The notes below the pieces were generated by a model. It did not search any database. It saw nothing but the letters and a program-made list of their open reading frames with translations, and had not been told where the DNA came from. From an uncultured bacterium (GTDB lineage: Bacteria > Bacteroidota > Bacteroidia > Bacteroidales > Marinifilaceae): DNA of 9,299 nt. The stretch's first letter is position 1. Every line of letters starts with the position of its first letter. Location: positions 1-9,299 of the forward strand of contig CAJMQA010000129.1 of assembly GCA_905215395.1 (NCBI GenBank), read 5' to 3'. This document shows, piece after piece, positions 1 to 6,223 of this stretch. Made by a program: the position numbers and the translations under genes.

Positions 1-611
1 TTATGATCTGGGTCGTATTTGCCCTGATTTTAATCACCACTATGCAAGCTTTCTTCCTGCCTGATATTGATATGGAAACATTGAGAAATGCCAGTACAAT
101 GACCGGAGGAATGTCAGGAGTTGCAGGTTTGGAGCATCTGGATGCAAACCAGGCAGAAATTATACGGAAAATAGCCATGACTATAGAACCGGTATTCATC
201 CTTAAATTTTTGGGAGCATTCCTGTTTTATTTTATCGGTGGTTACTTGCTCTATGCTTCACTTTTTGCAGCAATCGGAGCTGCCGTTGACAATGAAACTG
301 ACTCACAGCAATTCCTTACTCCTCTTTCTATCCTATTGGTAATAGGATTATATATCGGATTTACAGCCATGAAAAGTCCGGAATCCCCACTGGTATTCTG
401 GAGTTCTATGATCCCTTTCACCTCTCCCATTGTGATGCTGGTACGTATCCCTTTCGGAGTACCTACCTGGGAAATTCTTACTTCCATGACTTTACTGGTC
501 GGAAGTTTCATTTTCTTTACCTGGTTATCCGGAAAAATTTACCGGATCGGCATTCTGATGTACGGGAAAAAAGTGACCTGGAAAGAATTATATAAATGGC
601 TGAAATATTAG
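1..611 (+). CDS. ABC-2 type transporter permease, C-terminal part (5' end outside window)
   Basis: This is the C-terminal 202 or so residues of an integral membrane permease of the ABC-2 / NatB-like family (ABC2_membrane_3), which works with a separate ATP-binding subunit to export a substrate that cannot be told from sequence. Hydrophobic segments lie at about residues 4-19, 65-93, 104-122 and 157-176, counted from the methionine codon at position 3. Between the first two is an extracytoplasmic stretch of about 45 residues. Conserved family-like motifs are GAAVDNETDSQQF (92-104), PFTSPIVMLVRIP (138-150) and KIYRIGILMYGKK (178-190). Related Bacteroidota permeases are, from memory, over 400 residues, and the ATG at position 3 falls in a membrane helix, so the true start is upstream of the window. 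The frame is intact to TAG at 609-611. The ATPase partner is not visible and is presumably upstream. Confidence 0.85.
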   Translation, partial: MIWVVFALILITTMQAFFLPDIDMETLRNASTMTGGMSGVAGLEHLDANQAEIIRKIAMTIEPVFILKFLGAFLFYFIGGYLLYASLFAAIGAAVDNETDSQQFLTPLSILLVIGLYIGFTAMKSPESPLVFWSSMIPFTSPIVMLVRIPFGVPTWEILTSMTLLVGSFIFFTWLSGKIYRIGILMYGKKVTWKELYKWLKY

Positions 612-641
612 CTATCTGACTATTGTATCTGTACTTAATAA

Positions 642-720
642 AAAAAAGAACAGCCGGCTGAAGAGTTTGATTCTGTATAATGGATAGGATATAGTTTCTG
701 GAATCAAGCCGGCTGTTTTA
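642..720. terminator. Long hairpin downstream of the permease gene, possible bidirectional terminator
   Basis: AACAGCCGGCT (649-659) pairs perfectly with AGCCGGCTGTT (707-717), and an inner pair TGATTC (668-673) / GAATCA (701-706) extends the stem after a bulge on the left side. On the + strand the stem is followed by only four T residues. On the minus strand it is followed by TTCTTTTTTTT, a better U-tract. It may end the permease transcript and also stop transcripts arriving from the right. The 33-nt arm-to-arm loop is longer than in an ordinary intrinsic terminator. Confidence 0.5.
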
Positions 721-742
721 CTTATACTATTTTTCACGATTC

Positions 743-818
743 TTAAAAAAGAACAGCCGGCAGGAAGAAAAACGTAGTGAAGCAAAGACCTGGGAGCCAA
801 TTGCACCTGCCGGACTGT
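743..818 (-). terminator. Second long hairpin, terminator-like on the minus strand
   Basis: CCGGCAGG (757-764) pairs with CCTGCCGG (806-813), and ACAG (753-756) pairs with CTGT (815-818) across a one-base bulge (A814). Read on the minus strand, the stem runs straight into TTCTTTTTT, as in an intrinsic terminator. The left arm with its A-run, AAAAAAGAACAGCCGGC (745-761), is an exact copy of 642-658 in the first hairpin. No minus-strand protein gene lies directly upstream, so this may be the 3' end of an RNA gene lying to the right. Confidence 0.45.
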
Positions 819-829
819 ATATTTATTAT

Positions 830-1013
830 AGCCCTTCATTTCTCATAAGAAACGCGGGGCTACACCATATATGTTACTCTCCGGCTTTCTGACGACCTTC
901 CGACAACAAAGATGGATAAGCACCCGCGTTAAGTCATGTATACGAATCGTCAACGCAGGCGTTACCACACTCTTCCCTTTGTCGAAATGTTTGTGTCAGA
1001 AATTTGAGAGTAA
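830..1013. ncRNA. Candidate structured RNA: symmetric stem-loop plus 140-nt rod-shaped foldback
   Basis: Two nested structures are seen directly. (a) AGCCC (830-834) and TTTCT (839-843) pair with AGAAA (848-852) and GGGCT (857-861), giving two 5-bp helices separated by a 4x4 internal loop. (b) TTACTCTC (874-881) and TTTCTGAC (886-893) pair with GTCAGAAA (995-1002) and GAGAGTAA (1006-1013), two perfect 8-bp helices separated by a 4x3 internal loop. Inside this, ACAAAG (906-911) pairs with CTTTGT (977-982), and the arms 920-930 / 952-962 form an interrupted stem containing CGCGTT-type pairing. The overall rod with internal loops recalls 6S RNA architecture, but I see no decisive 6S signature. 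The strand is not certain. The minus strand is favoured because hairpins with U-tracts on that strand lie downstream in that direction, while I find no terminator on the + side before 1166. No clear promoter was found on either strand. Confidence 0.45.
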
Positions 1014-1165
1014 AGAGGAAAAGCGAAAAACGCCACGATAAATAAAAGAACTCTTGGCAGCTATCTACCAACATGACAAAGAAAGAAAAATTAATTTAAA
1101 TTTCCAAATAATTATCGCAATCATTTTAAAAATTTTGAAGATATTATGTTGCCATGATAGTTAAT

Positions 1166-1204
1166 AAAAAAAGCTGTCTGAAAATTAATCCAGACAGCTT
1201 TTTG
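1166..1204 (-). terminator. Intrinsic terminator of the serC-serA-DUF1015 operon
   Basis: A perfect inverted repeat, AAAAAGCTGTCTG (1168-1180) / CAGACAGCTTTTT (1191-1203), encloses a 10-nt loop. On the minus strand it is followed by a run of seven T residues. It sits 13 bp beyond the DUF1015 stop codon. The + strand also has a T5 run, so it could work in both directions. Confidence 0.9.
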
Positions 1205-1216
1205 ATAATCAAAAGA

Positions 1217-2467
1217 TTAAATCTTATGAATAACCAAACCGGAACGAAGTTTCGGTTCAAACCAAGTAGTTTTCGGAGGCATAATATTTCCGGTATCAGC
1301 AATATTTAATAATTGCTCCATAGATACGGGATAAAGGGCAAAAGCCACTTTCATTTCTCCGTTATCTACCCGTTTTTTCAATTCTCCCAACCCACGGATT
1401 CCTCCGACAAAGTCAATCCGTTTTGAAGTACGGAGATCCTGAATATCCAATATATCAGCCAATACATGCTTAGATAAAATTGTAACATCCAATACTCCGA
1501 TCGGATCATGATCGTCATAAGATCCCGGTTTAGCAGTCAGACGATACCATTTTCCATCCAGATACATACTGAATTCGTGCAATTTTGCCGGATGATAAAT
1601 TTCAGCACCCATCTCTTTTACTTCGAAAAGAGCTTTCAATTTATCCAGCAACTGAGCCTCAGTTAAACCGTTCAGATCTTTCACTACCCGGTTGTAATCG
1701 ATAATTTTCAACTGATGATCCGGAAAATGGACAGCCATAAAGAAATTGTATTCCTCATCTCCGGTATGGTTCGGATTCTTAGCTTTGTATTCAGCACCAA
1801 TACGGGCGGCGGCAGCTGTACGGTGATGTCCGTCAGCTACATAGGTACAAGGTACTTTGGTAGCAAACAGTTCTTCCAGACGTTTGTTGGTTTCCGGACA
1901 ATTAATAGCCCAGAAATGATGTCCGAAACCATCTTCAGCTACAAAGTCATAATCCGCTTTCTGAGTCTTCACGATATTTTCTACAATAGCGTCAATCTCA
2001 GGTACAGCACGATAAGCAAAGAATACCGGTTCCAGATTAGCATTGACATACCGTGTCAGGACCATACGGTCTTCTTCTTTGTCCGGACGGGTCAACTCAT
2101 GTTTCTTAATGATCCCGTTCATATAATCTTCACAGGCAGCACAACCGACAATACCGTATTGGGTACGTCCGTCCATGGTCTGGGCATAGATATAAAATTT
2201 AGCATCCTGATCCTGTACCAACCAACCTTTTTCCTGGAACATTTTGAAATTTTCCACACTCTTGTTATACACTTCTTCAGAATGGATATCCGTTCCGGGA
2301 GGACAATCAATTTCTGCACGGGTAACATGAAGCAATGACCTTGGCTTTCCGGCAGCCATCTGAGCTGCTTCTTCCGAATTCATCACATCATAAGGCAGAC
2401 AAGCCAATTCTTCGCAAACCTCCTGATTCGGAGTACGTAAGCCTTTGAATGGTTTTACTATAGCCAT
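1217..2467 (-). CDS. DUF1015 family protein in a serine biosynthesis operon
   Basis: The 416-residue length and motifs fit the DUF1015 family (PF06245 / COG4198), which as far as I know has no settled function. Family-like motifs are LPYDV near the N-terminus (24-28), KHELT (122-126), YVADGHHRTAAAAR (209-222) and MPPKTTWFEPKLRSGL near the C-terminus (396-411). There is no signal peptide or membrane segment, so it should be cytoplasmic. The DGHHR element resembles the nucleotide-binding box of ParB/sulfiredoxin-fold proteins, the fold that includes the free-serine kinase SerK of archaea; this resemblance is my inference. It is the last gene of the operon, starting 20 bp after serA, with an AT-rich leader and no Shine-Dalgarno. 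A role in serine or phosphoserine metabolism follows from context only: it could replace the missing phosphoserine phosphatase, phosphorylate serine, or regulate the pathway. Confidence 0.88.
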   Translation of the reverse strand: MAIVKPFKGLRTPNQEVCEELACLPYDVMNSEEAAQMAAGKPRSLLHVTRAEIDCPPGTDIHSEEVYNKSVENFKMFQEKGWLVQDQDAKFYIYAQTMDGRTQYGIVGCAACEDYMNGIIKKHELTRPDKEEDRMVLTRYVNANLEPVFFAYRAVPEIDAIVENIVKTQKADYDFVAEDGFGHHFWAINCPETNKRLEELFATKVPCTYVADGHHRTAAAARIGAEYKAKNPNHTGDEEYNFFMAVHFPDHQLKIIDYNRVVKDLNGLTEAQLLDKLKALFEVKEMGAEIYHPAKLHEFSMYLDGKWYRLTAKPGSYDDHDPIGVLDVTILSKHVLADILDIQDLRTSKRIDFVGGIRGLGELKKRVDNGEMKVAFALYPVSMEQLLNIADTGNIMPPKTTWFEPKLRSGLVIHKI

Positions 2468-2487
2468 AAATATAACTAATAATTAAA

Positions 2488-3408
2488 TTACTTATTTACT
2501 TTGAATTTAGCATCTCCATGTTCCAGATAAGCAACAATCTGACGCGCAGCAGCCAAACCTGCATTTACATTTGCCTCTTCGGTCTGAGCTCCCATTTTCT
2601 TCGGCGTAAAGAAATAACGGCCTTCAAACTGTGCAAAATCAGCAGCATTGTCCGGTGCAATATCAGAAATATACTTGAAATCAGGACGATCAGCCATCAG
2701 CTTTACCAATTCTTCTTCATTGATCACCTCTTTACGGGCAGTGTTCACCAGAACCCCGCCTTTCGGCATCCGGTTCAACAGTTCATAGTTGATGGATTTT
2801 TTTGTTTTATCAGTAGCAGGAATATGTAATGATACATAATCACACATGGCATACATTTCTTCTGCGGAATGCAGAGGAGTTGCACCGGCAGCCTTGATCT
2901 GTTCGTCAGTCATGAAGGGGTCGAAAGCATAAACTTCCATTCCGAAGCCATGAGCCACACGACCTACATTCTGTCCAACATTTCCGTAAGCATGAATACC
3001 GATTTTTTTACCTTTCAATTCCGTTCCCGATTTGCCGTTATAAAAATTACGGGCCATATATACCATCATACCGAAAGCCAGTTCGGCTACGGCATTGGAG
3101 TTCTGTCCCGGAGTATTCATAGCAACCACACCTTTGTCAGTACAAGCCTGAAGATCGATATTGTCAAAACCGGCTCCGGCACGTACAATCACTTTCAGAT
3201 TTTTAGCGGCATCAATCACTTCTTTTGTCGCCTTATCTGAACGGATGATCATAGCGTCCACATCGGCCACAGCTGCAATCAATTCAGCCTGAGAAGTATA
3301 TTTTTCCAATAAAACAAGTTCGTATCCCTGAGCTTCAACGATCTCGCGTATTCCTTTCACTGCCACCGGAGCAAAAGGTTTATCTGTAGCGATTAAAACC
3401 TTTGTCAT
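2488..3408 (-). CDS. serA: D-3-phosphoglycerate dehydrogenase, short form without ACT domain
   Basis: This enzyme oxidises 3-phosphoglycerate to 3-phosphohydroxypyruvate with NAD+, the first step of serine synthesis, in the cytoplasm. At 306 residues it has only the substrate- and nucleotide-binding domains; the C-terminal ACT serine-sensing domain of E. coli SerA (about 410 residues) is absent, so direct serine inhibition through ACT is not expected. Visible motifs are RAGAGFDNID (76-85), a dinucleotide-binding turn HAYGNVGQNVG (139-149) in which the first glycine of GxGxxG is alanine, and NTARKEVIN (222-230) with the catalytic arginine R225. The usual TPHxGA histidine motif is replaced by TPKKMGAQT (268-276), placing lysine (probably K271) where the catalytic histidine normally is. 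This is the lysine variant known from Bacteroides-like and Entamoeba enzymes. It lies between serC and the DUF1015 gene in the same orientation. Confidence 0.93.
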   Translation of the reverse strand: MTKVLIATDKPFAPVAVKGIREIVEAQGYELVLLEKYTSQAELIAAVADVDAMIIRSDKATKEVIDAAKNLKVIVRAGAGFDNIDLQACTDKGVVAMNTPGQNSNAVAELAFGMMVYMARNFYNGKSGTELKGKKIGIHAYGNVGQNVGRVAHGFGMEVYAFDPFMTDEQIKAAGATPLHSAEEMYAMCDYVSLHIPATDKTKKSINYELLNRMPKGGVLVNTARKEVINEEELVKLMADRPDFKYISDIAPDNAADFAQFEGRYFFTPKKMGAQTEEANVNAGLAAARQIVAYLEHGDAKFKVNK

Positions 3409-3502
3409 AATTGTAAATTTTAAATTGAAAATTACAAATTATAGATTTCAAACAGCAAATCAAAAATTTGCCATTCAAAATCTACAATCCTAAATCAAAC
3501 TA
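3409..3502 (-). repeat. AT-rich gap between serC and serA with two small inverted repeats
   Basis: This 94-bp spacer is long for an operon. It holds a perfect hairpin, GCAAAT (3455-3460) / ATTTGC (3466-3471) with a 5-nt loop, and a near-perfect inverted repeat TTGTAAATTTT (about 3412-3422) / AAAATTACAA (about 3428-3437). Neither has a U-tract that would make a strong terminator. The spacer may hold an internal promoter for serA or an RNA-processing site; neither is proven. Confidence 0.4.
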
Positions 3503-4579
3503 TTATTTATTATCTTTTTCAAATTCCTGCATATCACCAATCAGATCCTTTACATCGTCCATTCTACAAGCATTGTAAGTAGAAGCACGGAAACCACCTA
3601 CCAAACGGTGTCCTTTGATTCCTACAATGTTCTTTGATTTGCAGAAATCAATGAATGCTTTCTCCAAAGACTCACGTCCTTCAGCCATAACAAACGGAAT
3701 GTTCATACGTGAACGGGAACCTTCCTCCACTACCCCACGGAACAAAGTATTGCGTTCAAATTCTGCATACAATGCATCAGCTCTTTCGATAGCCATTTTC
3801 TCCATCACCTCAACACCCCCCATTTGTTTGATCCATTTCAATGTCTGACCCACAGCAAAAATATTCAAGCAAGGAGGAGTATTGAACATAGAACCGTTGT
3901 CCACATGAGTCTGATATTTCAACATAGTCGGGATCTTACGATCAGCAACAACTCTATCCAAATAATCATTGCGGATGATGACAAAAGTAGCACCGGCAGG
4001 TCCTAAATTCTTCTGGCAACCACCATAAATCATCATATATTTCTTCACATCCACCGGACGGCTGCAAATATCTGATGACATATCAGCAATCACAGGCACC
4101 GGACTATCCAGATCTTCAAAAATTTCAGTACCACGAATCGTATTATTAGAAGTAATATGCAGATAATCTACATCAGCCGGAATTTTAAAACCTTTCGGAT
4201 AATAAGTAAAATTGCGATCTTCAGAAGAAGCGATCACTTCTACTTCACCCCAAAGTTTAGCCTCAGCAATAGCTTTCTTAGACCATACACCTGTATTTAC
4301 ATAAGCAGCTTTTTTACCCAGGAAATTGTAAGGAATCATACAAAATTGCATACTTGCACCACCTCCTAGGAAAATGACAGAATAATTGTCCGGAATATTC
4401 AATACCTCTTTAAATAAAGCTACTGTTTCATCATATACAGCCTGAAAGTCAGCTGAACGGTGAGATACTTCCAAAATTGATTGTCCGCAATTACCTAGTT
4501 CTATAACAGCTTTTGCTGTGTTTTCCAGAGTTAAATCAGGTAATTTACAAGGTCCTGCATTAAAAATATGTTTTCTCAT
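3503..4579 (-). CDS. serC: Phosphoserine aminotransferase
   Basis: SerC is a PLP enzyme that transfers the amino group of glutamate to 3-phosphohydroxypyruvate to give O-phosphoserine; the same enzyme class also serves pyridoxine synthesis in some bacteria. At 358 residues it has the normal length. Visible features are FNAGPCKLP at the N-terminus (6-14), HRSADF (40-45), the cofactor-phosphate loop LGGGASMQF (71-79), the PLP-lysine motif YGGCQKNLGPAG with K190 as the probable Schiff-base lysine, and the substrate-binding GHRLVGGFRAS near the C-terminus (323-333). The start ATG (4577-4579) gives the standard MRKHIFNAGP opening. It is the first gene of the serC-serA-DUF1015 unit. The promoter should lie in 4580-4734, an AT-rich stretch with several TTTG and ATATTTG words, but none has the right spacing for me to assign it. 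Confidence 0.96.
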   Translation of the reverse strand: MRKHIFNAGPCKLPDLTLENTAKAVIELGNCGQSILEVSHRSADFQAVYDETVALFKEVLNIPDNYSVIFLGGGASMQFCMIPYNFLGKKAAYVNTGVWSKKAIAEAKLWGEVEVIASSEDRNFTYYPKGFKIPADVDYLHITSNNTIRGTEIFEDLDSPVPVIADMSSDICSRPVDVKKYMMIYGGCQKNLGPAGATFVIIRNDYLDRVVADRKIPTMLKYQTHVDNGSMFNTPPCLNIFAVGQTLKWIKQMGGVEVMEKMAIERADALYAEFERNTLFRGVVEEGSRSRMNIPFVMAEGRESLEKAFIDFCKSKNIVGIKGHRLVGGFRASTYNACRMDDVKDLIGDMQEFEKDNK

Positions 4580-4734
4580 TGTGTATAATAATTAAAGATT
4601 ATAATTTAAATTTCATTTGAATGGAAACGTCACAAATATGCAAAATTCCAGACAAAAAATATCATTTTTAAAGACAAATATCCCAAATACTTATAATTTC
4701 AAATCAACATTCTAAAAATAGTTTCCGGTTGTGT

Positions 4735-4758
4735 AAAAAACGGGACCCGAAAGTCCCG
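4735..4758 (-). terminator. Intrinsic terminator of gcvT
   Basis: CGGGAC (4741-4746) pairs with GTCCCG (4753-4758) around a 6-nt loop. On the minus strand the stem is followed by TTTTTT (4735-4740). It lies about 32 bp past the gcvT stop codon and before the serC promoter region, so gcvT and serC are probably separate transcription units. Confidence 0.9.
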
Positions 4759-4790
4759 TCATATTCACAACAGTGGCTTCAAGGCTGAAA

Positions 4791-5891
4791 TCAGAAGAAA
4801 GGAGTCTTGACCACCTTTGCTTTCAGCGCTTTATTTCTCACCCGGATATATATTTCAGTATCCAGTTTATGGAATCCGCTTTTCACATAACCCGTTCCTA
4901 TGGATTTACCAGTCAGAGGAGATACAGTCCCGGAGCATACAACACCGATTTCATTTCCTTCTGCATCCTCAATCGGATAACCTTGACGCGCAATCCCTCT
5001 GTCCTGAATTTCAAAAGGCTTCATATAACGTACCGGTTTATCTGTTTTGATTTTCTCATGATATTCACGCATGATAAAATCATTTCCCGGAACAAATTTT
5101 GTAATCCATCCCAATCCGGCTTCAATCGGAGAATGGTCATCATCTATTTCGTGTCCGTACAGACAGAAACCAGCTTCCAGACGTAAGGTATCTCTGGCTC
5201 CCAGACCGATCGGCATGATACCGAATTCTTCTCCGGCTTCAAATACTGCTTTCCACAGTTTTTCTGCATCCTTATTATATGCGTAAATTTCACAACCTCC
5301 GGAACCGGTATAACCTGTAGTCGAGAATATCACTTTATCGATTCCCGCAAAAGGAATTTCTTTGAAAGTATAATATTCCATATCTACAACATTTTCAGAA
5401 GTCAGTTTCTGCATCGCCTTTAACGCCATCGGTCCCTGAACAGCCAACTGGCAAATATTATCAGACGCATTTTCCAGTTCCACACCGGGCTTCATACCTA
5501 ATTCCGCACCATATTTCACAACCCAGTTCCAGTCTTTTTCAATATTGGCAGCATTCACTACCAACAAATATTTCTCAGCACTGAAACGATACACCAATAA
5601 ATCATCGACAATGCCTCCTTTATCATTCGGGAAACAACTGTACTGTACTTTGCCGTCTGTTAAGGCTGCAACGTCATTGGTCGTCAGTTTCTGAACCAAT
5701 TCAAATGCTTTCGGTCCTTTTATCCAAAACTCTCCCATGTGTGAAACGTCAAATACCCCAACCTTTTCACGGACAATCAAATGTTCTTCTTTAATACCTG
5801 TAGGATATTCAATCGGCATATTATAACCGGCAAAAGGAGCCATTCTGGCGCCCAGTGCTTCATGCAAATGAGTAAAAGGAGTTGTTTTCAT
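4791..5891 (-). CDS. gcvT: Glycine cleavage system T protein (aminomethyltransferase)
   Basis: GcvT takes the aminomethyl group held on the lipoyl arm of the H protein, releases ammonia and passes the one-carbon unit to tetrahydrofolate as 5,10-methylene-THF, in the cytoplasm. The 366-residue length is normal. Visible features are the N-terminal region with HMGEF (51-55), GGIVDDLLVY (92-101) containing the aspartate pair that includes the catalytic Asp, the YTGSGGCEIY loop (194-203), the signature GARDTLRLEAG (231-241), and the C-terminal barrel domain with SGTVSPLTGKSIG. The start ATG at 5889-5891 gives the usual MKTTPFTHLHEALGARM opening. gcvH and gcvP are not in the window, so the rest of the complex must be encoded elsewhere. 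It is transcribed towards serC but has its own terminator. The neighbouring serine genes fit a shared serine-glycine-C1 role. Confidence 0.96.
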   Translation of the reverse strand: MKTTPFTHLHEALGARMAPFAGYNMPIEYPTGIKEEHLIVREKVGVFDVSHMGEFWIKGPKAFELVQKLTTNDVAALTDGKVQYSCFPNDKGGIVDDLLVYRFSAEKYLLVVNAANIEKDWNWVVKYGAELGMKPGVELENASDNICQLAVQGPMALKAMQKLTSENVVDMEYYTFKEIPFAGIDKVIFSTTGYTGSGGCEIYAYNKDAEKLWKAVFEAGEEFGIMPIGLGARDTLRLEAGFCLYGHEIDDDHSPIEAGLGWITKFVPGNDFIMREYHEKIKTDKPVRYMKPFEIQDRGIARQGYPIEDAEGNEIGVVCSGTVSPLTGKSIGTGYVKSGFHKLDTEIYIRVRNKALKAKVVKTPFF

Positions 5892-5982
5892 TTTATTCTC
5901 TGTATTTTAAATTTTACTATCACCTTGATCTCTATTCCAAATACTTACATTCTCCTCTCATATAAAATGACAGGAGTTCTTG

Positions 5983-6016
5983 CAAACGTTAGCACGTAAA
6001 AAACTTCACAAAGATA
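5983..6016 (-). promoter_or_regulatory. Weak candidate promoter elements for gcvT
   Basis: On the minus strand, TTTG (6009-6012) is followed after 17 nt by TAACGTTTG (5983-5991), close to but shorter than the TTTG-N19/21-TAnnTTTG consensus. Alternatively, the perfect -7 word TATCTTTG (6009-6016) could be used, but I see no TTTG at the right distance upstream of it. Either reading gives an untranslated leader of roughly 85-115 nt. Confidence 0.25.
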
Positions 6017-6094
6017 TAATTTTATATCTGTTCAGCCTCTCATTTTAATTCTTTTTTTACCGGGGAGTTTTACAATATTTTCTTATAAAAAATA

Positions 6095-6126
6095 TTTGGT
6101 TTTTTATACTTTTTGTTCTAATTTCG
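6095..6126 (+). promoter_or_regulatory. Bacteroidota-type promoter for the STAS gene
   Basis: TTTG (6095-6098) is followed after 20 nt by TAATTTCG (6119-6126), which matches the -7 consensus TAnnTTTG at all but one position. Transcription would start near 6132, leaving a leader of about 90 nt that ends in an A-rich tract before the ATG, as is usual in this phylum. Confidence 0.55.
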
Positions 6127-6223
6127 AATGCTTGTAGACCTCATACTCTCCTCTGGTTCCGGAGGTACACAAACGGACTAACTGAAACTAAAACTGAAAC
6201 AAATTACAAAAAAACCGAAAAAA

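Larger units (their letters stand above)
612..1216. other. 605-bp convergent intergenic region rich in stem-loops, no supportable protein gene
   Basis: The region lies between the 3' ends of the permease gene (+) and the DUF1015 gene (-). The only open frame of any length (612-839, minus) is composed of hairpin sequence and has no recognisable protein features. The region holds two long hairpins (649-717, 753-818), a symmetric stem-loop (830-861), a long foldback (874-1013) and the terminator of the serine operon (1166-1204); these are listed separately. The stretch 1040-1160 is AT-rich and I see nothing in it. Confidence 0.7.
5892..6223. other. 332-bp divergent intergenic region between gcvT and the STAS gene
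   Basis: This AT-rich region must hold the promoters of both divergent genes. A good Bacteroidota-type promoter for the STAS gene is seen at 6095-6126, and weaker candidates for gcvT at 5983-6016. An 8-bp inverted repeat with a 2-nt spacer, AGATATAA (6012-6019) / TTATATCT (6022-6029), overlaps a -7-like word on the gcvT side. No further gene is seen. Confidence 0.6.

Noticed and set aside
3..5. ATG at position 3 as the true start of the permease gene
   Set aside because: It falls at the start of a hydrophobic segment and would leave a protein about half the expected family length; the frame is open to the window edge.
612..839. Minus-strand open frame of 75 codons in the convergent region
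   Set aside because: It runs through both long hairpins, has no domain or signal features, and its composition follows the inverted repeats. RNA or terminator structure explains the sequence better.
874..933. Minus-strand open stretch of 20 codons reading ...PSLLSEGRQKAGE before TAA
   Set aside because: It has no in-frame start codon after the preceding stop and lies inside the helices of the foldback, so it is not reported as a gene. The same segment in several genomes with synonymous changes only would reopen the question.
920..962. attC-like recombination site (GCGTT / AACGC arms)
   Set aside because: The arms do not give proper R/L boxes, there is no integrase gene in view and no cassette structure.
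642..1013. The region as RNase P RNA, tmRNA or SRP RNA
   Set aside because: I find no RNase P conserved core such as GAGGAAAGTCCGGG, no tmRNA tag frame or tRNA-like end, and no SRP domain IV motif on either strand.
1073..1099. Tiny + strand frame starting ATGACAAAG (8 codons)
   Set aside because: It is too short, with no supporting leader or conservation evidence.
4580..4734. Several TTTG and ATATTTG words as a serC promoter
   Set aside because: No pair has the expected spacing of 19-21 nt with a good TAnnTTTG, so no promoter was assigned even though one must exist here.
6182..6200. CTGAAAC repeated twice (GTTTCAG on the minus strand) in the STAS leader
   Set aside because: The half-site resembles the TTTCAG operator, but the period is 12 rather than 11, the orientation is reversed and it lies downstream of the promoter. 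It is more likely part of the ordinary A-rich leader.
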